DNA of 39,487 nt from a virus: positions 1-39,487 of IMG/VR virus record IMGVR_UViG_3300046001_009642, one strand, 5' to 3'. This document shows, one piece after another, positions 1-7,411 of this stretch; position 1 is the first letter of the stretch, and the number at the start of each line of letters is the position of its first letter. The notes under the pieces were generated by a model. It made no database searches and was not told where the DNA came from. It worked only from the letters and a program-made list of their open reading frames with translations. A program made the translations under genes and the position numbers.

Positions 1-1023
1 GATCTTGCCTTCGCCCGTGAACGGGGCGGGGACTTGGCGCTCGAAGGAACCGTCATAGAACAAGAACGCCACTTCGTGCGAGGCATTGAGCCAAGCCTGA
101 GAGACGACCGAGACGGTGCCGACGGTGGCCGATTGCGAGACGTTTGGATCGACGGGGTCGTAACCCGCGCCGTTCCAGTTGAGGCGCAATGGGATTGGGT
201 CCTCGCCGAGCTGAATGCCACGGTAGAGGGGCTCGAACAGGTAGCCGGTGAGGGCGTCTTGAGCCATCTTGTTACCGCCAGCGGCAACTTGACCCAACGG
301 GACGATGTTCGCACCGCCGGGACCAGCGGCACCGCCGAGGTCATTACGGAGGAAATCGAGGATGTCGGGGGAGCCGATGAAACGGGCGTGGGCATTGGCG
401 CCAGAGCCGAAGGGCTTCGCGCGGAGGGCCGAACGCATGTAGCGGTTGGCAGCCTGAAGAGCACCGAAGGTGAGTTCGGCGTTCGACTGCACCGCAGGGA
501 CGGGCGTGTCGATGGCGTACTCACCACCAGCGATCTGGGAGGTGACGTCGGTGCCCGTGCGGACAACCCACTTCACACCGGAACGGAGGAAGAGCTGCCA
601 ACGGACATCGGAGTTGATCAGCTCGGTAACACCGGTCTGATAGGCTTCAAGCTGAGCGGTCAAGGAGCCGAGAAACGCTGAGAACCCTTGGTTCAAACAG
701 ATTTTGTCGGACATGCCTTGATTGATCTCGGCGATGTAGCTGTATTGGTTCGTACCGTTCTGGTCGACGTTCAGCGAGCAAGAACCGCAAAGGTTCAGCA
801 TCGAATTGAAGGTCGGATTGGCCAGAGAGGTCTGGAGGTAGGGACGACCTTGAGCAACGCTCAAGAGCGTGGACGCGACAGAAGCCGGGAAAGTACCGGA
901 CTTGAGCACGGAGATGTACGGAACCTGAGTCATCAGGTTACGGGCGATTGGGCCGTAGAGACGTTGAGGATCACGCGAGAAAAGTTGCGTGGCTAGATCG
1001 ATTGGGACCGGGGCGCAGGACAT
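1..1023 (-). CDS. Major capsid protein (HK97-like), C-terminus cut off by window edge
   Basis: The minus strand is open from an ATG at 1023 to base 1 (341 codons, no stop), so the gene continues beyond the left edge. The product begins MSCAPVPIDLATQLFSRDPQ. It is a soluble, hydrophobic/Gly-Ala mixed protein without signal peptide or membrane span. A central region reads FIGSPDILDFLRNDLGG and a later part LFEPLYRGIQLGEDP, which fits the P-domain style of HK97-fold capsid proteins. It would form the icosahedral head shell. It lies downstream of portal and scaffold on the same strand, the usual head-gene order, although four glycosyltransferase genes intervene. No SD precedes the ATG; the leader is pyrimidine-rich. 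Capsid identity is inferred from sequence character and context. Another abundant head protein is less likely. Confidence 0.72.
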   Translation of the reverse strand, partial: MSCAPVPIDLATQLFSRDPQRLYGPIARNLMTQVPYISVLKSGTFPASVASTLLSVAQGRPYLQTSLANPTFNSMLNLCGSCSLNVDQNGTNQYSYIAEINQGMSDKICLNQGFSAFLGSLTAQLEAYQTGVTELINSDVRWQLFLRSGVKWVVRTGTDVTSQIAGGEYAIDTPVPAVQSNAELTFGALQAANRYMRSALRAKPFGSGANAHARFIGSPDILDFLRNDLGGAAGPGGANIVPLGQVAAGGNKMAQDALTGYLFEPLYRGIQLGEDPIPLRLNWNGAGYDPVDPNVSQSATVGTVSVVSQAWLNASHEVAFLFYDGSFERQVPAPFTGEGKI

Positions 1024-1240
1024 GGTGAGAAGAATTTAAGTTGGTTTGTTTCGCTGGTCGGAATGACCGGCGAATATGTTTTCATCCGAAGGTGGGTAGT
1101 TCCCTCTCCAATTTGGCCTTGCGGCACACCCGTTCGTCCCCGGCGGATGTATCTGCTCTCGCAGACGGACCGGCACTTGCGTGCTAATAACCCCCGGATG
1201 TTTCTCGTAATAACTCGTTGAGGGGCTCCGTCAATGCCTT
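1024..1240 (-). promoter_or_regulatory. Non-coding leader upstream of the capsid gene
   Basis: This 217-base gap in the minus-strand head operon holds no credible ORF. Read on the minus strand it has a TTGACG box (1234-1229) followed about 17 bases later by an AT-rich stretch (ATTACG/TTATTA), a possible promoter. A short hairpin (GGTC, 5-base loop, GACC) lies near 1060-1075, close to the capsid start. The long leader, in an operon where other junctions overlap or nearly abut, suggests independent high-level transcription of the capsid gene. This is inference. Confidence 0.3.
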
Positions 1241-1990
1241 TTATGCAATTACTGTAGTGACCCCCGCCATGATCATTTGGCGCTTGTCCATGGCGTGCTT
1301 CATGGGTGGGTCAAAATTACCCCATTTCATGGCCACGTTGAGCGCGCTAAGCCGAGCCCGTTGACGGGCATAACGCTCAGCGATCCGCTCAACCGGACCG
1401 AGATGGTGAAAATGCAAAAAGTACGTAGGCGGAGTAAGGATCGGCAGAGATTTACTGTGAAACCGGTATCCCTGTTTGGTCGTGGCCCATGCTTCGTGAG
1501 CACCCGCCGAAAATTCGACGCTGGAAATCCGATTGGCCGAGAACAAAACGGGCTTTGCGTACCAGTCATTCTCTGGGCAACCTGTTACGACTTCATCATA
1601 GATTTGTCCTTCTGTGGTGGGGAAGACGTCGCTCACCATCTCAAATCCTTGGGGGCGAACCATGGCTATGCCGGCAGAATCGTAGGAGGCCAGTGTGTTC
1701 CACGCCCCCATTGGGAAGTAGATCAACTCGTCAGCGTCTACCATGATAGCCCAGTCGGTCCCATCAGTGCGCCACGCTTGCTCCTTTAATTCCTTCGCCA
1801 GTTTGTCGTTCAGCCCGTCCGTTCGCCATTCGCGAATCTCGACTTCGTACTGCTGTGCAATTTCCCGCGTGCGATCCGTGCTGCCGCCATCGTGGATGAT
1901 GATTTTGTCGGCAAACGTAGCGTAGTGACGCAGCGTGTACGGAAGAATATCTTCCTCGTTAAACGTCAGGATGTGGACAGAGATGCTCAT
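1241..1990 (-). CDS. Family 2 type glycosyltransferase (GT-A fold)
   Basis: 249 aa. The N-terminus (MSISVHILTFNEEDILPYTL) is a typical GT2 start: a beta strand, then N-E-E. HDGGSTDRT at residues 33-41 matches the nucleotide-binding loop, and VDADE at 84-88 supplies the metal-binding DxD (D85, D87). It probably transfers a sugar from a nucleotide donor; acceptor unknown. There is no membrane segment, so it acts in the cytoplasm. The start codon overlaps the stop of the upstream glycosyltransferase gene by 4 bases (ATGA), indicating co-translation. It is the last of four consecutive sugar-transfer genes before the capsid gene. Family-level call is firm; substrate cannot be read. Confidence 0.85.
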   Translation of the reverse strand: MSISVHILTFNEEDILPYTLRHYATFADKIIIHDGGSTDRTREIAQQYEVEIREWRTDGLNDKLAKELKEQAWRTDGTDWAIMVDADELIYFPMGAWNTLASYDSAGIAMVRPQGFEMVSDVFPTTEGQIYDEVVTGCPENDWYAKPVLFSANRISSVEFSAGAHEAWATTKQGYRFHSKSLPILTPPTYFLHFHHLGPVERIAERYARQRARLSALNVAMKWGNFDPPMKHAMDKRQMIMAGVTTVIA

Positions 1991-3288
1991 TTTTTACGGA
2001 CACAAACTTGCCAGCCGGTGCGTTGCAACACGTCGAGTTCTTTTGCGTAGCATGCGATAAACGCATCTACGGCCATCTTGGGCCTATCGATGGCGTTCGG
2101 GAACACGGCCCATTCGTAATCGTCAAAAACCATCACGCCGCCGGACACGAGCAGCTCGAACGACATGACTGCGTCTCGCAAACAGTTCATGGCGTCGTGA
2201 GCTCCGTCAACGTAGGCAAAATTAAAATCGCGGTCGAACGTGTGAAGCACCTCGTTGGAAAATTCTTTGTGGAATTGAACATTGGCATAGCCTTTGAGGC
2301 GCTTCTTGGTTTCGGACTCCAAGATGGTGCAGTCGATGCCCGCGTTGTGATGTTCGATAGAGCCGAGAAACGGATCAATGCAGTGATATTTTGACGTCGG
2401 ATGCGTGAAAATGTTGTCCAACATCCACTCGGCAGATTCGCCTTTGAATGTGCCAATCTCAAAACCTCGGATATCCGCTTTGCCTTGGATCGGGGCAAGC
2501 CACTTTGCCCAATTAGGCCCGTGAACTTGTCCAGTGACGGATTTTACTTTTGGGATGAATGGGGCTTGGATAGTCGACATGGCGGGTTTGAAATATTGAG
2601 CGTAGTCTTTAGCATCATCTCCGATTTGCTCGGTAAGCTGTTTAAGGTCTAAATCGTCGACGGCTGAAACATCGCGCCCGTTTGCGGTGTGGCCGCTTCC
2701 ATAACCTGAACGTCCGGGCATGGATTTGATACCTACGGTGCGACGCCGGCGAACTGTTTGAGGATCGAAAACTCTCCGAGATAGCAAGCGTTTCCCCCAA
2801 AGGGCTACATCGATAAATGGGTTTTTTGATCTGCGAGTTTCTTCAAGGAGGGATGGGAAAACTTGCTTACGTATCGCGGTAGCACAGAGGCTGGCATGTG
2901 TGAGATTGCCGTGAGCAAACCAGTACCGGTGTTGCACGTTGTAATACCATGCGCGGCCTTCGCCGAACACGTCACACGAAGTGAGGTTTGTCGCGCACAG
3001 CTCCAACCAGTCTTTGGCATACCAATCGTCATCCTCGATGAAGCAAAGAGCATCACCTCGGATCGTGTTTGATTCCAACACCCACTTGATTTTTTCAACG
3101 AGGGAGCTGCGTCCCGTCATGTGTGGAACGTGGTGATATTCTTGCCCCATGGTGCAGGGCGTAGGTATCGCTCCATCGTCCATGACGATCCACTGAATGG
3201 GTTGAAGCGTTTGTCGCGCCATGTACTTTTCGCACAGAGCAAACGCTTCCGGCCGAGTGCCGGTACAGGTTAGCAAGGTCAGTTTCAT
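1987..3288 (-). CDS. Glycosyltransferase-methyltransferase fusion
   Basis: 433 aa, two domains. Residues 1-190 look like a GT-A glycosyltransferase: an N-terminal strand, WIVMDDGA near 33-40, and an acidic cluster FIEDDDWY at 83-90 in the DxD position. Residues 270-433 look like a class I SAM-dependent methyltransferase of the Methyltransf_24 type: EIGTFKG (277-283) as motif I, YVDGAHDA (359-366), and GGVMVFDDY (383-391). The protein could add and O-methylate a sugar, or modify a glycan made by its neighbours. It follows the two-domain glycosyltransferase gene directly (stop at 3290, start at 3288) and overlaps the GT2 gene by 4 bases. The linker region 190-265 is basic then polar and not recognised. 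Confidence 0.75.
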   Translation of the reverse strand: MKLTLLTCTGTRPEAFALCEKYMARQTLQPIQWIVMDDGAIPTPCTMGQEYHHVPHMTGRSSLVEKIKWVLESNTIRGDALCFIEDDDWYAKDWLELCATNLTSCDVFGEGRAWYYNVQHRYWFAHGNLTHASLCATAIRKQVFPSLLEETRRSKNPFIDVALWGKRLLSRRVFDPQTVRRRRTVGIKSMPGRSGYGSGHTANGRDVSAVDDLDLKQLTEQIGDDAKDYAQYFKPAMSTIQAPFIPKVKSVTGQVHGPNWAKWLAPIQGKADIRGFEIGTFKGESAEWMLDNIFTHPTSKYHCIDPFLGSIEHHNAGIDCTILESETKKRLKGYANVQFHKEFSNEVLHTFDRDFNFAYVDGAHDAMNCLRDAVMSFELLVSGGVMVFDDYEWAVFPNAIDRPKMAVDAFIACYAKELDVLQRTGWQVCVRKK

Positions 3289-3289
3289 A

Positions 3290-4783
3290 TTAAGACTGTC
3301 GTAGGTAATTCTCCATCGCTTGGACGGGGCTGCCGCGCATTGCGGACAGGATCATCGTCTCTAAAGAAAATTCTACCATGCGGGCTTCAGACCAGCCGGG
3401 AGTGCCGCAACCGTAGACTGCCACATCGGTAAGATAGTCGATCTCTGAATTTTTGAGTATCGACAGGTCAGATACGTGGGCTCGGCCGTTGATTGAATCT
3501 TCAGAGTCTGGGATGTAGTCTGCCATCCCAGTCAGATACTCAGCCAAGTCTTTTCGAGTGAAGAACGCTCCAACGATGTTGGGGTGACCGGCTTCGTCAT
3601 TGAATAACGTAGTCGTGGTGGTGAGATTTTCTGGGACGAATTTCCCGGGGAGTACGTCTACGTCAACCATCAGACCGGCACCCATGAGGTCTAAGGCAAC
3701 CCACCGGGCCATGTTTGAGGCCATCTCTGCGCGGTCGGTGAGGCATGGCAACGCGTTCACGCGCTCCATAATTTTGGTGTACCTCGGGCTGCGAGCAGCA
3801 TCGCGGGCTCGGAGAACGACCGGGTTCCAGCCTCGGCTCTTCCATCCTTCAAACCAGAGGTCCAGCTTTTGCTGATCCGCCGCTGGAATGGCGCCGGCAG
3901 GTTGGTGCTGGTAAGTAAACACCGTGCGACGGGACAAGTCTTTCGTCTGTGAAAACGTGATGTGCTTAGCTCGAACTGCTTCGCGAGCAGACGCGTCTTT
4001 CACCCCGTGGAAAAGCGCGGGCTCGATGCCGTTTTTCCATGGGCGGAAAAGGTCGTCAGCGGCAATCGTTGGGCGCTGATACTGAAACATGATCGATGCG
4101 GTATCTTGCGCGATAGGCAGGATATCCCTTGCGTGATAGATGTCGTAGGCAACTTGTGGGTTGCCTCCGTTCAATTTACCCGCGCCAACGATACGCCAAA
4201 GGTTGATGTCATAAACGGCCACGCCGTTCATGTGTGGGACCGGGTCGTTGTGAATGTGACCAACGGCAGCAAAACTGTGGGCCTTGGCCATGCGGAACTC
4301 GGAAATGAGTTCGCGAATCCAACCGGGATGCACGGGGGTGCAGTCCGCTTCTAAGGGAAGAAACGCGTAATAGTTCGTCTTCCACGGGGCAAATTGAGCC
4401 ACGAGCGTGACGAGATCATTCCACATTTGGTTAGGGGCAAATGGATACCCTTTACCGTCGCGGCGCCGGCAAGTCTCAAAATAGACTTTGTCGAATTTAT
4501 CTTCCAACTTGGATCGGACGCTACGGCTAAATTCCGACGCGTCGAACCGACGGAATATGAGGATGTCCGCTTCTTTGTTTTGGATGCGCTCCAAATCCGC
4601 GATCAGGGAGGCAAGGTCTTCTGCTGATTCTTTGTCCCCTTCGTAATATTGGATAACAATCAGAAGTTTTTGATGTGCGAGCGGGATGTTGGGATTGGAG
4701 TGGGCAACGGGCGCGTACGTCCCATTTGCCATGCGAACCATAGTTGGCGCAGAGGTAAAATTCTGAATGTTATCGTTGGGCAT
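3290..4783 (-). CDS. Two-domain glycosyltransferase
   Basis: 497 aa from an ATG at 4783. The frame stays open upstream to 4894, but that stretch overlaps the preceding gene, and the ATG at 4783 sits 11 bases after its stop. The N-terminal domain (about 38-275) has a strand (KLLIVIQYYEGD) and FLPLEADCTP (141-150) in a DxD-like position. The C-terminal domain (about 285-497) begins TVFTYQHQP and contains MARWVALDLMGAGLMVDVDV, typical of sugar-binding DxD glycosyltransferases (Gly_transf_sug type, D374/D376). It therefore probably carries two sugar-transfer activities or one active and one binding domain. It is cytoplasmic, with no membrane span. It is part of the four-gene cassette between scaffold and capsid. 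Substrate unknown. Confidence 0.72.
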   Translation of the reverse strand: MPNDNIQNFTSAPTMVRMANGTYAPVAHSNPNIPLAHQKLLIVIQYYEGDKESAEDLASLIADLERIQNKEADILIFRRFDASEFSRSVRSKLEDKFDKVYFETCRRRDGKGYPFAPNQMWNDLVTLVAQFAPWKTNYYAFLPLEADCTPVHPGWIRELISEFRMAKAHSFAAVGHIHNDPVPHMNGVAVYDINLWRIVGAGKLNGGNPQVAYDIYHARDILPIAQDTASIMFQYQRPTIAADDLFRPWKNGIEPALFHGVKDASAREAVRAKHITFSQTKDLSRRTVFTYQHQPAGAIPAADQQKLDLWFEGWKSRGWNPVVLRARDAARSPRYTKIMERVNALPCLTDRAEMASNMARWVALDLMGAGLMVDVDVLPGKFVPENLTTTTTLFNDEAGHPNIVGAFFTRKDLAEYLTGMADYIPDSEDSINGRAHVSDLSILKNSEIDYLTDVAVYGCGTPGWSEARMVEFSLETMILSAMRGSPVQAMENYLRQS

Positions 4784-4794
4784 GTTAGTTTGAG

Positions 4795-5706
4795 TTACAG
4801 GTCGTTGTAGGTGTAAGCGTGATTTCCGATGTGTGCGGCAAAAACCGACATGTCGACAACCACCTTGTGTCCCGCTCTGGCGGCTCGGTGACAAAAAGGA
4901 ATATCGTCCCCGGGGACGTTTATGTCGATAGGGTTGAAGAACGCGTATTCATAACCAAATCGGCTACTCAACCCGCGATTGGTCACGCGGATTTCATCCC
5001 CCTGCGTCTTAATAATATCCTCGAACACCGACCGGTGAGTCAGGGTAAAACCGAATCCGGTCCACTCGCGCTCCATGAGTTCGTTGCGTGGGCCGCGCTT
5101 AATCATGGTTCGCATGCTTAGGGACTCTCCTTCGGCAAATTGTGGAGGGGCTCCTTTGCGACGGCCGACGTAGCACGCGCTCACAAACGTCTTTTTGTGG
5201 ACGAGCATGCGGTAGATCGAGTGAACGCCGGCAAACGTGTCTGACATGTTTGGGGCTTGGCACAGTTTCTTAAACTCCTCGGCATTTCCGTAGGGAGCCA
5301 CGGTGTCTCCGTCCCACCACAAAGCCCATTCCCACGGGCCGCGTAGGAAGTGGCCGGCAAGGGCGTTTCGAGCCACCGAAAGATTGTTAAAGGCGACTCG
5401 CTTAAAATCCATCTCCTTCGGATCGTAAATTTGCGAGAACGCATCCAACACCTCGGGTTCTGGGCCGCCGGTGAGCGGCATCAAAATGATGAGTTTAGTA
5501 CCTAGTTTGGGATTGGTGTAGAGCGGTGCGATATCCCCCAGTAAAGAGGGATCAAAATCCACCAATTTCTGCACGGCTTCGAGTGGAAATCGCTTTCGCG
5601 AAATCCACATCGAGAGCATTGCAGAACCCTGACCGATTATCTCGCAAACTTTTTCACGCCCAAATCGTTCTAGGTACTTCGTCGGAAGGTTTACTAGATC
5701 GATCAC
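4795..5706 (-). CDS. Glycosyltransferase with HTH-like N-terminus
   Basis: 303 aa. Residues 70-303 form a glycosyltransferase-like domain: KLIILMPLTGG strand, NLSVARNALAG (108-118), then WWDGDTVAP (130-138) with DGD as metal site, and GDDIPFCHRA near the C-terminus. Residues 10-56 read like a Cro/YdaS-type helix-turn-helix: REKVCEIIGQGSAML followed by SMWISRKRFPLEAVQKLVDF. The order matches a repressor HTH (helix, turn, recognition helix with SxWI, basic turn, helix). This is an unusual fusion for a sugar-transfer enzyme; the HTH may bind DNA or serve as a protein contact. The gene overlaps the scaffold gene by 4 bases (ATGA). The glycosyltransferase call is good; the HTH is a pattern reading. 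Confidence 0.72.
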   Translation of the reverse strand: MIDLVNLPTKYLERFGREKVCEIIGQGSAMLSMWISRKRFPLEAVQKLVDFDPSLLGDIAPLYTNPKLGTKLIILMPLTGGPEPEVLDAFSQIYDPKEMDFKRVAFNNLSVARNALAGHFLRGPWEWALWWDGDTVAPYGNAEEFKKLCQAPNMSDTFAGVHSIYRMLVHKKTFVSACYVGRRKGAPPQFAEGESLSMRTMIKRGPRNELMEREWTGFGFTLTHRSVFEDIIKTQGDEIRVTNRGLSSRFGYEYAFFNPIDINVPGDDIPFCHRAARAGHKVVVDMSVFAAHIGNHAYTYNDL

Positions 5707-7148
5707 GAGTCGATGGTGATACCCATTTCCCGAGCGATTTGTTTAGCGGCGTCTTCCGTGCTTTCAGGGAGGGCAGCTTTAGCACCGGCCGGGGCTGATG
5801 CAGCCGCAGCGTGAGCCCGAGAGAGCTTACCAGCGGTCTGAATCTTGCCGACCTTGGCTTCCAGTTCTGCGTTACGAGCGCGCAATTCTGCTAACTCTTT
5901 TTTGACGCGGGGGAGGACGTGTTCGCGAAGGATGATGCCTTGGACGGCCGAAGCTGAAACTCGACCTTGGGCTTCCAGAGCTTTCTCTGGGGGAGCTTTA
6001 GAAGGATCGAGCGAACCCACTGCTTTAGAGACAGCTTGGGATGCAGCTTCAAACGCCGCAATGGCGTCTTGCTTGGCTCGGGCTACCGCTGGGGTGTCGG
6101 TCGGGAGTGGCTCGGTAGGACGGTTGAGGTATGGGAAATCCTTGGACAGCTCCGCAATGTCTGCGTTCAGAATCTTGCTCGCATGCTCACGAACTTGGGT
6201 CGTGTAGTTCTCTTGCTGCTGTTGGCTTTGCTGAATGGTCTGCTGTTTCTTAGACTCAAAATTGGTTTTCCAGTCACCAATCTCTTTCTCCTTTTCGCGA
6301 CCAATGCGGATATTTTCGCGGAGGATTTCACGCAGCTCTTCAGCCGCGCCTTCCTCGCCCGCGTCCGAAAGTTTTTTGATGTGGGGAGCAATCGCCGAAA
6401 AACCCATGCCGGATTTCTTTAACGCCTCGATGGCCGCAGGATCGGGCTTGCCGTCTGCGGTCTGGCCGAGGCCGAAGCTCTTGAGCACGTCGATAATTTT
6501 ATCTTGGTTCTGACGGATGGGAGCATCGAACTTGGTTTCGATGGTGGGGTCTTGAGCAATATCGAGTTCGCGAATGCGCTCGCGCAACTTGGTCAGCTCT
6601 TCCTCAACCGGTTTTGGTACGGTCGTGGTCTTGGCGGCTTCGCGGAGTTTCTGAAGCTCTTGCTCCATGTCCGCTTTTTCCTTGGCCAGAGTTTCGGCCT
6701 TGTTGCGTTCAGCGATAATCTTTTGATTCCGCTCTTCGATGATTTTCTTGGTCTTGGGGTGCAGCACGGTAGACGCACGCTCGTCGAGTTTAAGATCGGA
6801 ATCGCGCGCGTTCTCTACGGGCTTGGGCGTCTCGACCGTCTTGGGTGCTTCGACGGGAGGAACTTCTTTAGCCTTGGCCGCCTCAGCGGACTGGCGATTT
6901 AGTTCTTCCAGTTCGTCAGCGATGCTGGTCGTAGGCTCTTCATCCAGTTCCGGCTGTTCAGTCGGCTCTGGGTCTAATTCTGGCGGTGTGGGGTCTGCAC
7001 CTTCGTCAACCACTGGGGCTGGCGTGGGATCAGGGGCCACATTGCCAGCGTCGGAATCGACTTGCTGAGCAATTTCTGGACTGACTTTACGAGCAAGGTC
7101 GGCAAGACCTTCGAGATCGAACGGTTCGTTTTCTGGAGCGGGGGGCAT
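5703..7148 (-). CDS. Head scaffolding protein (coiled-coil)
   Basis: 481 aa, acidic and low-complexity. The first 100 residues are rich in P, E, D, A and T. A long heptad-like coiled coil follows (about 125-200, with KKIIEERNQKIIAERNKAE), then Gln/Glu-rich helices, and an Ala-rich C-terminus. This composition and the position directly after portal and upstream of capsid fit an internal scaffolding protein that templates prohead assembly and is later removed. No protease motif is visible in it, and no separate prohead protease is seen in the window. No SD precedes the ATG. The alternative is an internal virion or decoration-linked coiled-coil protein. Confidence 0.65.
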   Translation of the reverse strand: MPPAPENEPFDLEGLADLARKVSPEIAQQVDSDAGNVAPDPTPAPVVDEGADPTPPELDPEPTEQPELDEEPTTSIADELEELNRQSAEAAKAKEVPPVEAPKTVETPKPVENARDSDLKLDERASTVLHPKTKKIIEERNQKIIAERNKAETLAKEKADMEQELQKLREAAKTTTVPKPVEEELTKLRERIRELDIAQDPTIETKFDAPIRQNQDKIIDVLKSFGLGQTADGKPDPAAIEALKKSGMGFSAIAPHIKKLSDAGEEGAAEELREILRENIRIGREKEKEIGDWKTNFESKKQQTIQQSQQQQENYTTQVREHASKILNADIAELSKDFPYLNRPTEPLPTDTPAVARAKQDAIAAFEAASQAVSKAVGSLDPSKAPPEKALEAQGRVSASAVQGIILREHVLPRVKKELAELRARNAELEAKVGKIQTAGKLSRAHAAAASAPAGAKAALPESTEDAAKQIAREMGITIDS

Positions 7149-7150
7149 GG

Positions 7151-7411
7151 TTAGTCTATGGTTTCGAGAACTGAGGGACGGTTAAAAGGGTCGACGCGCT
7201 CAACTGGGCGGTCGAACGGAAGTTTTTCCAACTCTTCCAAAGCGAGTTCAAAACCCTTCCGGGAAAATCCTTTTGCCGCTGCGACGTGGATCGCGTCGGC
7301 GGAATCCGGGGATTCAGGACGCCGCTCTAGCAGACACTTTTTAATGTCTGCCCAGAGCGGAGTATTGAGTAGGGTTGCAGCGGGTTCGGTGTTTTCTTTA
7401 CGTAGGTACAT
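7151..7411 (-). CDS. Hypothetical 86-aa protein between portal and scaffold
   Basis: Not recognised. It begins MYLRKENTEPAATLLNTPLW and contains helical segments (ADIKKCLLERRP, KGFELALEELEKLPF). It starts inside the 3' end of the portal gene (14-base overlap) and stops 2 bases before the scaffold ATG, so it is surely translated as part of the head operon. No Cys pairs, membrane span or signal are present. A small head-assembly or head-completion accessory role is only inferred from position. Confidence 0.6.
   Translation of the reverse strand: MYLRKENTEPAATLLNTPLWADIKKCLLERRPESPDSADAIHVAAAKGFSRKGFELALEELEKLPFDRPVERVDPFNRPSVLETID

Noticed and set aside
34-996. Two plus-strand ORFs (215 and 102 aa) at the left end
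   Set aside because: They are antisense to a continuous 341-codon minus-strand frame that reads as a capsid protein, and their products look like shadow translations.
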